64,000 nt of DNA from Sulfuricaulis sp040901545 (GCF_040901545.1 NZ_JBBDYL010000004.1:1-64000); one strand, 5' to 3'. Numbered from the stretch's first letter, positions 1 to 6,933 are shown. Notes: generated from the sequence alone by a model not told the origin. Program-made: numbers and translations.

Positions 1-1
1 A

Positions 2-334
2 TTTGAGGGCGCCGCGCATCGTGGCCTTCACGCGGACATTAAGCAACCGGTTGGGTCGTCGTACGAAACCGCGCCACTCGAAGTATCGAAGCCCGCGAAC
101 TACAAGGGCCCCTTCAATTACGCTGCCTTTCGTGATGCCGCGGAGGCGTATTACCGCGGATTGGTCGGAAGTCAGGGTGGCGGCATTCGAGTAGGCGGTG
201 GACGCAACATCCGGATGAGGAACAATCGGTTCGCCAAAGAATCCGTCAGCGAATTCGACGTTGATTCTTCAGGGGGGGTGGTAAGACGCCCAACCATCCG
301 TTCAACGCCGACGCGCCGCAAGCGGCGCGCGGGT
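2..334 (+). CDS. 3' end of an unidentified cassette gene (5' cut by window edge)
   Basis: Frame 2 is open from the first base to a TAA at 332-334. It encodes a hydrophilic C-terminus rich in Gly, Arg and Asn (for example NYKGPFNYAAFRD and GGGRNIRMRNNRF). I do not recognise the family. The last 20 or so codons run through the attC site, which is unusual. A run of seven G at 272-278 lies just before a TGG TAA in the neighbouring frame; a one-base change in that run would end the protein in front of the attC site, the normal cassette layout. The true end may therefore be near 283, or the frame may really continue. Confidence 0.45.
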
Positions 335-350
335 TAACGGCACGTTAGAG
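288..350 (+). other. attC recombination site 1
   Basis: R'' box GCCCAAC at 288-294 and R' box GTTAGAG at 344-350 enclose an inverted repeat with a perfect GCGCCGC/GCGGCGC centre. The outer arm reads GTTCAAC on the left and GTTAAC on the right, so one base is extrahelical, the feature that orients attC folding of the bottom strand. The site is 63 nt long. Confidence 0.8.
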
Positions 351-378
351 AGCAACAGTAACCTCAAAGGAGAACGCA

Positions 379-1179
379 ATGCGAACGACTCATTGGCTGA
401 TGACTGCGACACTTGGACTGCTGCTTACGGGCTGTGCGGGCATTAGTACCGCCCCGACACCGGAAGCGCGACAGGCTTTGGCTCCAACCGGCAAGCTTCG
501 CGTTGCGCTCCAGCTTGCCAATCCCTTAAACGTAATACGCGACTCCGCGTCGGGGGAGATGAAGGGAGTGGCGTTCGATCTTGGAAACGAGTTAGCCCGG
601 CGCCTGGGGGTTCCGTTTGAGCCCGTTCTGTACCCATCGGTCGGAGCCCTTCTCGACAGCGGGAAATCCGGCGCTTGGGACGTGGCCTTTGTCGGGTTTA
701 GTCCTGCGCGGGCAAAGGAGTGGAATTTCACCGGGCTGCATCTGGAAGTCGAATTCGGCTACCTCGTCCCGGCCGGTTCTGCCATCTCAACAATGGCTGA
801 TGTGGATCGGCCCGGGATTCGAGTTGCCGTGCAGGAGAAGTCCGGCCCGGATAGTTTTTTTTCTCGCACGCTAAAAAATACCGTGATGGTCCGAGCATCA
901 AGCAACCCTGGCGCATTGGAGGCGCTGAAATCCGAGAGAGCAGACGTAATGGGCAGTCTCAAGCCAATCCTGTTCGATATGTCGAATCAATTGCCTGGTT
1001 CTCGAGTTCTTGACGGTCGGCCCGGCGTCGATCCGCACGCTATGGCGATGCCGAAGGGACGGGACCCCGGGGTGGCGTACGCGCGTAGGTTCATCGAGGA
1101 AGCGAAGTCCGAGGGTCTGGTGAAAGCCGCGATCGAGAGGGCCGGTTTACGCGGCGTGATTGTTGCCCCACTCAAGTGA
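379..1179 (+). CDS. Cassette-borne lipoprotein, periplasmic solute-binding protein (SBP family 3-like)
   Basis: The 266-residue protein starts with a lipoprotein signal peptide with lipobox LLTGC near residues 15-19. The rest follows the pattern of extracellular solute-binding proteins of family 3: GKLRVALQL at the start of lobe 1, a GVAFDLGNELARRLGV segment, a DVAFVGFSPARAKEWNFT segment, and a second lobe with GIRVAVQEKSG. A strong AAAGGAGA ribosome site precedes the ATG. Family members bind amino acids or small organic acids for ABC uptake, or act as sensors; no permease or ATPase gene is adjacent, so it would have to work with a transporter encoded elsewhere or have another role. The stop codon lies 5 nt before attC site 2, making this one complete cassette. 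Confidence 0.75.
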   Translation: MRTTHWLMTATLGLLLTGCAGISTAPTPEARQALAPTGKLRVALQLANPLNVIRDSASGEMKGVAFDLGNELARRLGVPFEPVLYPSVGALLDSGKSGAWDVAFVGFSPARAKEWNFTGLHLEVEFGYLVPAGSAISTMADVDRPGIRVAVQEKSGPDSFFSRTLKNTVMVRASSNPGALEALKSERADVMGSLKPILFDMSNQLPGSRVLDGRPGVDPHAMAMPKGRDPGVAYARRFIEEAKSEGLVKAAIERAGLRGVIVAPLK

Positions 1180-1183
1180 TGCT

Positions 1184-1243
1184 CTCTAACCATTGGGTTG
1201 AGAAGGACGCTGAAGAACGCGCCTCTCACCCAAAGCGTTATAC
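1184..1243 (+). other. attC recombination site 2
   Basis: R'' box CTCTAAC (1184-1190) and R' box GTTATAC (1237-1243). The inner arms GGGTTGAGAAGGACGC and GCGCCTCTCACCC pair if three bases (T, A, A) of the left arm bulge out. This asymmetric pairing with extrahelical bases is the hallmark of attC sites. Confidence 0.8.
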
Positions 1244-1261
1244 AGCTCGCGAGTCTTGTTC

Positions 1262-1843
1262 ATGGAATTAGATAATGTAGAAAAACTCTTTCGCTTCGCG
1301 GCTCGTGCCCAGAAACGACTTGGCATTAAGAATGGCGGCGGCACCAACTGGTATGCGAAGGTCGATAGCGGCGAGACCCATCACTACTTGTTAAACGGCG
1401 TGAAATCGCCGGAAGAAATTGAAGAAGATATCTTGGCAGCCTTTCACTGGCTTTGGAGCATCAAGGACAATGTGAAAGATTATTGTGAGAAGAAAGGTGC
1501 TGCTAGTCGTTGGATCGAGGCCGAAATCAGCGCGGACCCCTACCTGTGTGTTTGCGGCGATATTGCGAATAGAACAAAACATCCAAGCCTCAAGAAAGGC
1601 AGCAGGTCAAACAAGTACCCTGTGCTAGGAAAACTTAAATACCAAATCCCGCAAGAGGCGCTCGGCTCAATTACGGTTGGGGCATTTGATGTAACGACCG
1701 ACATCGCAAAGCCGGAGCTTGTGAGTCTTAAGATGCCGATCTTAAGCAGTGACGGAAAATATCTTGGAGATGCCTTCAAGTATATTGAGTACGGATTGAA
1801 GGCGTGGGAAAGGATCATTGATCGTGCAGAAAAAGCTGTATAA
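1262..1843 (+). CDS. Cassette-borne hypothetical protein
   Basis: About 193 residues, predicted soluble, with no signal peptide or membrane segment. Visible features are an N-terminal helical, Lys/Arg-rich stretch, aromatic-rich segments (FHWLWSIKD), a small cysteine group (DPYLCVCGD) and NRTKHP. I do not recognise the family. ATG at 1262 is chosen; a TTG two codons upstream (1256) is also in frame, and neither has a clear ribosome site. The TAA stop (1841-1843) is embedded in the R'' box of attC site 3, so gene and site form one cassette. Confidence 0.7.
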   Translation: MELDNVEKLFRFAARAQKRLGIKNGGGTNWYAKVDSGETHHYLLNGVKSPEEIEEDILAAFHWLWSIKDNVKDYCEKKGAASRWIEAEISADPYLCVCGDIANRTKHPSLKKGSRSNKYPVLGKLKYQIPQEALGSITVGAFDVTTDIAKPELVSLKMPILSSDGKYLGDAFKYIEYGLKAWERIIDRAEKAV

Positions 1844-1916
1844 CACGTCGCTCAACCTGACTCACTACGTCGGCTCTTCGCGCCTCGTAGCTCGCAGGTT
1901 AGCTTTGCGTTAGGGC
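1838..1916 (+). other. attC recombination site 3
   Basis: R'' box GTATAAC (1838-1844) overlaps the stop codon of the preceding gene; the R' box GTTAGGG lies at 1909-1915. Inner arms GCTCAACCTG and CAGGTTAGC pair with one extra C, and a second stem CTACG/CGTAG lies inside. The 79-nt site has the clearest attC architecture in the array. Confidence 0.85.
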
Positions 1917-1934
1917 CCACAAGGAGGAATATCG

Positions 1935-2108
1935 ATGCGCGTACTAAAGAGACTCGGCGTAACCATCGCCGCGTTCGTTGTTGCTGGCATTTTCGTAGCA
2001 CTGTGGCGTGAGGCGGTTCCGGCTGGTGCCTTTTCTGGGGTCGTTATGGCTCTTATTGCCGTCGGTATAGTCTTCGGCACATGGAAGTGGACGGAAAGGC
2101 TTAAATGA
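1935..2108 (+). CDS. Small two-span membrane protein in a cassette
   Basis: A 57-residue protein with a basic N-terminus (MRVLKRLG), a first hydrophobic segment (about residues 8-23), a short polar loop (WREAVPAG), a second hydrophobic segment (about 34-48) and a charged tail (WKWTERLK). A textbook AAGGAGGA ribosome site at 1921-1928 precedes the ATG, which strongly supports translation. The stop overlaps the start of the next gene as ATGA (2105-2108), so the two are probably translationally coupled. The family is unknown. Confidence 0.7.
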   Translation: MRVLKRLGVTIAAFVVAGIFVALWREAVPAGAFSGVVMALIAVGIVFGTWKWTERLK

Positions 2109-2413
2109 AAACTCTCATTTCTTTGTTCTTCGTTGCGGCGCTCCTCGCCTCGTTCCCTGTTACTTCGAAAGAAGTCGATAATCCTTATCTGAAGTGTGTG
2201 GCGCAAACAAAGGATCAAGATGCTTGTCTGGACAAAGTCGGTCGAGATCATTGGACGCCGTACAAATCTCCAGACGACTGCATCATAGTCAAAGAAACTC
2301 TAGAGACAGCGGAAAAGTCTAATTGGAAATTTTCTTACAAAATTCTCTTCTTCAACGAGCGTTGTAAATCTCTTCGGCAGCCCCACTTTGAGAGAAAAAG
2401 CCGTGAGCCCTAA
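2105..2413 (+). CDS. Cassette-borne secreted small protein
   Basis: A 102-residue protein with a typical signal peptide (MKTLISLFFVAALLASFPVTS, cleavage expected near residue 21). The mature part is short and has four cysteines (LKCV, DACLD, DDCII, ERCK), suggesting two disulfides in the periplasm. The start overlaps the stop of the small membrane protein upstream, so both belong to one two-gene cassette. The stop codon lies in the R'' box of attC site 4. No known family is recognised. Confidence 0.7.
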   Translation: MKTLISLFFVAALLASFPVTSKEVDNPYLKCVAQTKDQDACLDKVGRDHWTPYKSPDDCIIVKETLETAEKSNWKFSYKILFFNERCKSLRQPHFERKSREP

Positions 2414-2495
2414 CTGTGTTTTCAATTGGACGCGGTGTAACATCGGCGCAATATTTTGCGTTCGTGCCTCGTGCCGGCATAAACGGCGTTTGGGT
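2407..2495 (+). other. attC recombination site 4 (degenerate)
   Basis: R'' box CCCTAAC (2408-2414) and R' box GTTTGGG (2488-2494) are near-complementary, and an internal CGCAA/TTGCG hairpin is present. The L boxes pair less well than in the other sites, so recombination efficiency is uncertain. Its position between two short genes, with the upstream stop inside R'', supports the call. Confidence 0.6.
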
Positions 2496-2503
2496 GCAAA
2501 AAC

Positions 2504-2770
2504 ATGACAAACTTTCTCATTAATCAAGAATGGAAGAAGAATCCGAGTCTCGCATCGGGAGACCTTGCAATTCTTAAGTTTCAAGATGGCTTTACGTATT
2601 CGATCAAATGCATCGTAAAGAGTGTTGCAAGTAACAACATCAATGGGCATATTGAGGCTGTCTTTGATGCTCAGTCTGGCGGTGAGTTGGTGCAACACGC
2701 AATGAAAAACAAAAAAATTTCGTTCACTACTCAACACGTCTTCAAAGTCATCAAGAGAAATGCACCCTAA
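2504..2770 (+). CDS. Cassette-borne hypothetical protein
   Basis: An 88-residue soluble protein beginning MTNFLINQEWKKNP. It has no signal peptide or membrane segment; it looks like a small beta-rich domain (alternating hydrophobics in LAILKFQDGFTYSIKCIVKSV). I do not recognise it. No strong ribosome site is seen in front of the ATG. The TAA stop at 2768-2770 lies inside the R'' box of attC site 5, so it forms one compact cassette with that site. Confidence 0.6.
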   Translation: MTNFLINQEWKKNPSLASGDLAILKFQDGFTYSIKCIVKSVASNNINGHIEAVFDAQSGGELVQHAMKNKKISFTTQHVFKVIKRNAP

Positions 2771-2854
2771 CTACGCGTTCGAGGCCGACGCGGTAAGACA
2801 GCACGCTGTTTCCTGTTATGTTCGTACCCCGCGCGTCTCAACGCGGCGTTAATC
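2764..2854 (+). other. attC recombination site 5
   Basis: R'' box ACCCTAAC (2764-2771) and R' box GTTAATC (2848-2854). Outer arms ACGCGTTCGAG and TCTCAACGCG pair imperfectly; a further stem includes GACGCGG and CCGCGCG. The long central loop gives a 91-nt site. It resembles attC site 4 in layout, including a TTCGTRCC motif before the right arm. Confidence 0.75.
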
Positions 2855-2870
2855 ATCAAAGAAAAATCCT

Positions 2871-3515
2871 ATGCACCAAATCCTCGTCTATGCCGATTCG
2901 CTGTCTTGGGGCCTCATCCCGGATTCCCGCGAGCGTCTTCCTTTCGAAGATCGTTGGCCCGGAGTCATGGAAGCGGAGTTGGTTAAGCGCGGGTTGTCGA
3001 TACGCGTCATCGAAGACTGCCTGAACGGCCGCCGTACTGTCTTCGAGGACCCGTTCAAGCCCGGTCGCAACGGACTCGTCGGCCTGGAACAGCGAATCGA
3101 GATCAACTCGCCATTGCGGCTCGTCATCCTCATGTTGGGCACCAACGACTTCCAGTCGACGCACCAGCACAACGCGTGGCATTCGGCGCAGGGCATGGCG
3201 GCGCTCGTGGATGCCATCCGCCGCGCGCCGATCGAGCCGGGGATGCCGGTTCCCGAGATACTTATCGTGGCGCCGCCCGCCTTCCAGACTCCAAAAGGCA
3301 CCATCGCCCCAAAGTTTCTTGGGGCGAAAGAGAAAAGTGTCAGTCTCGCGGCGGCCTACGAAGCAGTCGCGCGCGAGCGCGGCTGTGGTTTTTTCGATGC
3401 CGGGATAGTTATCACAACGAGTTCGGTGGACGGCGTGCATCTGGACGCGGAACAACATGGTATCTTGGGGCACGCGCTTGCGGAGACTGTGGCCCGGCAG
3501 CTCGAGCGAGACTAG
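2871..3515 (+). CDS. SGNH/GDSL-type hydrolase
   Basis: A 214-residue cytoplasmic-type SGNH hydrolase (esterase, lipase or acyl-thioesterase class). Block I is YADSLSWG with nucleophile Ser10 (Ala replaces the usual Gly before Asp), the Asn block is GTNDF (around residues 90-94), and the catalytic Asp-His pair lies in DGVHLD near residue 190. The overall layout matches small single-domain arylesterase-like family members without a signal peptide; the substrate cannot be read from sequence. It follows attC site 5 by 16 nt, so it is probably the last cassette of the array or a chromosomal gene beside it; no attC follows. Confidence 0.8.
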   Translation: MHQILVYADSLSWGLIPDSRERLPFEDRWPGVMEAELVKRGLSIRVIEDCLNGRRTVFEDPFKPGRNGLVGLEQRIEINSPLRLVILMLGTNDFQSTHQHNAWHSAQGMAALVDAIRRAPIEPGMPVPEILIVAPPAFQTPKGTIAPKFLGAKEKSVSLAAAYEAVARERGCGFFDAGIVITTSSVDGVHLDAEQHGILGHALAETVARQLERD

Positions 3516-3570
3516 TCGCCTACTGAAATTATAATTTGACCTTGCGTCCGTTAATTATTTGTTTGGAGTC

Positions 3571-3610
3571 AGATCACAATTATCACTAATATAAGCGGAA
3601 ACCGTGATCT
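3571..3610. repeat. Separated inverted repeat upstream of the regulator gene
   Basis: AGATCAC (3571-3577) and GTGATCT (3604-3610) are perfect inverted copies 26 bases apart in an AT-rich stretch, 39 bp before the regulator start codon. It could be an operator for autoregulation; this is inference from position and symmetry only. Confidence 0.3.
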
Positions 3611-3648
3611 AACACCAATTATTTTGAGATTAATTACATGGCTGGACG

Positions 3649-5475
3649 ATGATCGCTCGTGATACTGACCTTCCCGCACAGATGCGGGCAAAGCGACTAC
3701 GATTCGATCGTTATGTACTGGATTTGGATCGCGGCTGCCTCCTTCTCGACGGGAACGAGATCGCACTACGGCCCAAGACTTTCGCGGTCCTGCATTACCT
3801 AATTGAAAATGCCGGCCGGCTTGTTTCGAAAGACGATCTCTTTGCCGCGGTCTGGCCGAATCTCGTTATCACCGACGATGCTTTGGTGCAGAGCATCGGC
3901 GAGCTGCGGCGGGCGCTTGGAGACGACGGGCCACGCCTGATCACAACGATTCCGCGCCGCGGCTATCGATTTGAATCTGACGTGTCGGCTGTTGCAGCAG
4001 TTGATCAGTTTTCAGTAAATGCCGCCCCGATATTGGCTGCGTCCGGTGATGAGGTTCCATCGCCAGAGATTATCGTCAAGGTGCGTACGCCTCTCAGTTT
4101 TTTCACCACGGCGTCTACCGACTGGCGCATTGGGTTGTTCGTTTCGTTCACTTTCGCCGGTTTGCTTGCTGCAGGAGTGCTGTGGAGCGGCATCGCGAGC
4201 GACTGGAGATTTCTGCACGTTTTGGGATACGGCGACCGATCCGCAATCAAGAACCCCGCAATTGGTGCGAAACCTTCGGTTGCTGTGCTCCCGCTTGTTA
4301 ACCAGAGCGATGATTCGGGTCGAGAGTATTTCGCGGATGGATTGACGCAGGATATTATCAACGCGCTGGGTCGGTTCTCCGCGCTGACGGTCATCTCGTG
4401 GAACGGTGTCTTCCCCTACAAGGGAAAGCCTGCGAGCCCGGAAGCGATCGGCCGCGATCTCGCCGTCACCTATCTGGTCGAAGGCAGCGTGCGCCAGATC
4501 GGGGACCGCGTGCGGGTGAGCGCGCAACTCGTCGACACGCGCCAGGGACGGGTGCTGTGGTCTGCCCGCTTCGACGAGGCGCTGGCGGACGTGTTTGCGC
4601 TGCAGGACAACATTACCACGCAGATCGTCAGTGCCCTGGCGATTCGCGTGGCGCAAATCGAACAACGCCGGGTGTTCGCAAAGCCGACCGAAAGTCTCGA
4701 GGCCTATGATTACGTGCTCCGCGCACGGCCGGCATTTCAGCGCCCGACCCGCGCAAACAATGTGGAGGCGCGCGTCCTGCTCAGACGCGCCATCGAGCTC
4801 GACCCGAACTACGCTGCCGCCTATGCGGCACTCGCCGAAACCTATCACATTGGCGCGTCGATGGGCTGGGCCGAATCGCCGACCGCTACCTTAAGCCGCG
4901 CCGAGGAATTGGCAATCAAGGCGCTGAGCCTCGATCACTCCGAAGTGCGCGCCCGCGTCATTCTCGCCCGCATCCATATCTTTCATCAGAGGTACAAGCA
5001 GGCAGAGGCAGAGATCGAGCGCGCCATTGCGATCAATCCAAACGACGCCCAGAGTCTCGCCGGACGTGGCAATATCCTGATGTGGCTGGGGCAGACGGAT
5101 GCGGCGATCGAGGCATTGGAGCAAGCGCAGCGCATCGATCCCGATCTCAATACGATAGACCGCTTTGCGCTTGGTCTGGCCTACTATCTGAAAGGTCGTT
5201 ATGACGCCGCGATTGAACAGGCGGAACTCAATCTTCGCGAAAGCGCAGGCGCGAACTTCAACCGCATCGTGCTGGCAGCCGCTTATACACAGCAACATCG
5301 AACCGAGGACGCCACGCGTGTTGTGGCGGAGATACATCGCATCGATCCGACCTTCGACCCACAGGAGTTTGGAACCAAGTTTCTCAACGCCGCCGATCTC
5401 AAATATTTGCGCGACGGCCTCAGCAAGGCCGGTCTCTATCCGGCAGAGGCTGGCGCCACGCGGCCGCTGAAATGA
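3649..5475 (+). CDS. CadC/ToxR-type winged-helix regulator with membrane segment and TPR repeats
   Basis: A 608-residue, three-part protein. Residues about 15-110 form an OmpR/CadC-type winged-helix DNA-binding domain (ALRPKTFAVLHYLIENAGRLV, ending in TIPRRGYRFES). A single membrane span follows near 160-182 (LFVSFTFAGLLAAGVLWSG). The outer part begins with a domain common in TPR sensor proteins (SVAVLPLVNQS, FADGLTQDIINAL, YLVEGSVRQIGDRVRVSAQL), then several TPR units from about 345 to 580 (AIELDPNYAAAYAALAETY, AIAINPNDAQSLAGRGNIL). Such one-component regulators sense signals at or outside the membrane and bind DNA directly. The signal and targets are unknown; the inverted repeat upstream is a candidate site. 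Confidence 0.8.
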   Translation: MIARDTDLPAQMRAKRLRFDRYVLDLDRGCLLLDGNEIALRPKTFAVLHYLIENAGRLVSKDDLFAAVWPNLVITDDALVQSIGELRRALGDDGPRLITTIPRRGYRFESDVSAVAAVDQFSVNAAPILAASGDEVPSPEIIVKVRTPLSFFTTASTDWRIGLFVSFTFAGLLAAGVLWSGIASDWRFLHVLGYGDRSAIKNPAIGAKPSVAVLPLVNQSDDSGREYFADGLTQDIINALGRFSALTVISWNGVFPYKGKPASPEAIGRDLAVTYLVEGSVRQIGDRVRVSAQLVDTRQGRVLWSARFDEALADVFALQDNITTQIVSALAIRVAQIEQRRVFAKPTESLEAYDYVLRARPAFQRPTRANNVEARVLLRRAIELDPNYAAAYAALAETYHIGASMGWAESPTATLSRAEELAIKALSLDHSEVRARVILARIHIFHQRYKQAEAEIERAIAINPNDAQSLAGRGNILMWLGQTDAAIEALEQAQRIDPDLNTIDRFALGLAYYLKGRYDAAIEQAELNLRESAGANFNRIVLAAAYTQQHRTEDATRVVAEIHRIDPTFDPQEFGTKFLNAADLKYLRDGLSKAGLYPAEAGATRPLK

Positions 5476-5478
5476 CTA

Positions 5479-5931
5479 CTAACGCTTTGGAATGAGAGCC
5501 CGGTTTTGGTTCGCCTTGGCGACGTTTCCTTCAAGCTCTTGCTGGAACCGATTCGGTCCCGCCGGTATTGCAAAAATATAAAGCTTGCCCTCTTTTATCA
5601 GCCAATATTCCGGGTTGGCCTCAATGACCTTGCCCCGAGTGAGGGCCATGGCGCAGAAATCCGCGAATTGCGGGGCGTAGCGCACCGGATCGGCCTTGAA
5701 AAGCTCCCGATGTTCCGGGCGCGAGAAGCGGTAGCGGTGCTCATCCCATTCATATTCGATCGTCGGCAGTCCGCGCGTTGGTTTCGCGTCGGTGAAATAG
5801 GCGACCGGGTCATAACCCTTGATTGCCAGTGGGACGCTTTCCGCGGCGACCGATGGTATCGAGGTTGCAAGCGAAGAGGAGACGACCAGGAGAACTAAGC
5901 GAATCGCGTTTCGGCGGAACAGATTGTACAT
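5479..5931 (-). CDS. Secreted YHS-domain protein
   Basis: A 150-residue protein with an N-terminal signal peptide (MYNLFRRNAIRLVLLVVSSS..., cleavage expected after SVAA near residue 30), followed by a YHS-type domain: IKGYDPVAYFTD, then YRFSRPEHRELFKADP and YAPQFADFCAMAL. YHS domains are often linked to metal handling, but the function here is not established. The start at 5931 is chosen because AGAGGGA precedes it at normal spacing and the signal peptide begins there; the frame stays open further upstream. It converges on the regulator gene with only 3 bp between stop codons. Confidence 0.75.
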   Translation of the reverse strand: MYNLFRRNAIRLVLLVVSSSLATSIPSVAAESVPLAIKGYDPVAYFTDAKPTRGLPTIEYEWDEHRYRFSRPEHRELFKADPVRYAPQFADFCAMALTRGKVIEANPEYWLIKEGKLYIFAIPAGPNRFQQELEGNVAKANQNRALIPKR

Positions 5932-6260
5932 GGCGAATTCCCTCTGAAATTTGTGTTTCGCGCGCCGTTCCGACAGACCGGCCGCGCGACACCCCAGACC
6001 ATTTAGTTTTGTTGCAGTCGGCGTAAGCAATTGTAACGCACTCACCCCCTCACTCGCCTCTTCAAATTTCGGTGCTTTTTCGGCGTTTCCTTCGGATTCT
6101 CTCGTTACCGCAACCGTTCTTCCCGGCTATCTTGCCGGGGTCAAAGGTGCCGTGCAACGAGGGAACCATAAACAACGGCCACATTGGCAACAAAGTCATT
6201 CATAACTTAGGCGTCACGGCACCGCCTTCTTCTGTGCCGTAATTGCAAGGAGAACGAAAC
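5932..6260. other. Intergenic region between divergent genes
   Basis: No convincing gene. It contains a short CCCGGCTATCTTGCCGGG hairpin near 6122-6139 and, from 6206, the TTAGGCGTC leader segment that recurs at 6880. Promoters for both flanking genes are expected here, but none is clear enough to place. Confidence 0.4.
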
Positions 6261-6263
6261 ATG
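6206..6263 (+). repeat. Leader repeat, copy 1 (cassette-boundary-like)
   Basis: CTTAGGCGTCACGGCACCG ... GCAAGGAGAACGAAA leads into the ATG at 6261. The same framework recurs at 6879-6933 in front of the next gene. The first bases (CTTAGGC) match the R' core GTTAGGC of the attC-like site downstream in six of seven positions, so this may be the left cassette boundary. Confidence 0.5.
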
Positions 6264-6797
6264 AGATTCAAAAGTGTGCGACTCGCATTCTGGATCGCGG
6301 CCATTGTTCCCATGGTATTGGGTGTAGCGCCCGCGTTTGTTAATGCAGCTTCCCTAAAGATCGAGTCCGTCGTATCCCCGAAGGAGGAAATACGCTTTGA
6401 ATTCGCGGATGGCAGCAAGCACTTCGTGGCGATGATGAGGCGCGAAGGGAAAGCAACGGGGCAAGGGGTCCTTTCGGGGGCAACAGTGACTGAATACGGA
6501 ATGCACGACATACAGCCGGGAATTTCTGGTGATCCCCACGGCTATCTCGTCTTCACCCTTCCGGAAGGCGATATTGCTTACGTGAAATGGGTCGTTCGCG
6601 GCGTATTCGTGCGCGGCGCCGACGGCAAACCGATGCTTCTTGACAATGGCGTCTGGGAAGTCGTCGGCAGTACTGGAAAGCTCAAGGGATTGCAGGGCGC
6701 GGGCACGCTTCACATCAAACGCGTGCCATCGCCGCTTGAGCGACGCTTTATCCTTGAAGGTGAACTCTTCACTGCAACGGACGGGCCTAAGAAATAG
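6261..6797 (+). CDS. Secreted hypothetical protein
   Basis: A 178-residue protein with a signal peptide (basic MRFKSVR, hydrophobic core, cleavage expected after VNAA near residue 30). The mature part is beta-rich, with GVWEVVGSTGKLKGLQGAGTL near the C-terminus, a pattern seen in small secreted beta-barrel proteins that include the phrase 'G-x-GKLKGLQGxG'. No enzyme motif is visible. ATG 6261 is preceded by AAGGAGAA. The gene, its leader repeat and the attC-like site at 6816 together look like one cassette. Confidence 0.6.
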   Translation: MRFKSVRLAFWIAAIVPMVLGVAPAFVNAASLKIESVVSPKEEIRFEFADGSKHFVAMMRREGKATGQGVLSGATVTEYGMHDIQPGISGDPHGYLVFTLPEGDIAYVKWVVRGVFVRGADGKPMLLDNGVWEVVGSTGKLKGLQGAGTLHIKRVPSPLERRFILEGELFTATDGPKK

Positions 6798-6815
6798 CGA
6801 TTTGCGAAACAGGGC

Positions 6816-6885
6816 GCCTAATCATGCGCTCAAGCGGACAGTCACCGGAAAGCCGGTGCCTGATGCTGAGTTCAAACGGTTAGGC
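6816..6885 (+). other. attC-like site 6
   Basis: R''-like GCCTAAT (6816-6822; the last base departs from consensus) and R' box GTTAGGC (6879-6885) pair over CGCCTAA/TTAGGCG. The centre has CAGTCACCGG and CCGGTGCCTG pairing with one mismatch around an AAAG loop. GCTCAAGCGGAC after R'' is like L'' boxes of other attC sites. The L' side is less regular, so this is a probable but not certain attC. Confidence 0.6.
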
Positions 6886-6933
6886 GTCCCGGCACCGTCT
6901 GTATTTACCTTCATAGCAAGGAGAACGAAAATG
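6879..6933 (+). repeat. Leader repeat, copy 2
   Basis: GTTAGGCGTCCCGGCACCG ... GCAAGGAGAACGAAA precedes ATG 6931 and repeats the layout of 6206-6263. The shared ends with a diverged middle suggest two cassettes that entered at the same kind of site or a local duplication of the leader. Confidence 0.55.

Larger units (their letters stand above)
1..3515 (+). mobile_element. Integron gene-cassette array (no integrase in window)
   Basis: Short plus-strand genes alternate with five attC-like sites at 288-350, 1184-1243, 1838-1916, 2407-2495 and 2764-2854. Stop codons fall within a few bases of, or inside, the R'' box of the next site, as is usual for cassettes, and all sites share one orientation. 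None of the encoded proteins is a housekeeping protein. No integrase gene or attI site is visible; the array runs off the left edge, so the integrase may lie upstream or the array may be a cluster of attC sites lacking integrase. The last gene (2871-3515) has no attC after it, so the right boundary is uncertain. Confidence 0.75.

Noticed and set aside
4012..4848. Minus-strand reading frame of 278 codons inside the CadC-type regulator gene
   Set aside because: Antisense to a protein with a clear winged-helix and TPR structure; no family match is visible.
6640..6930. Upstream extension of the alpha/beta hydrolase frame
   Set aside because: It runs through the attC-like site and the secreted protein gene; the signal peptide and AAGGAGAA site place the start at 6931.
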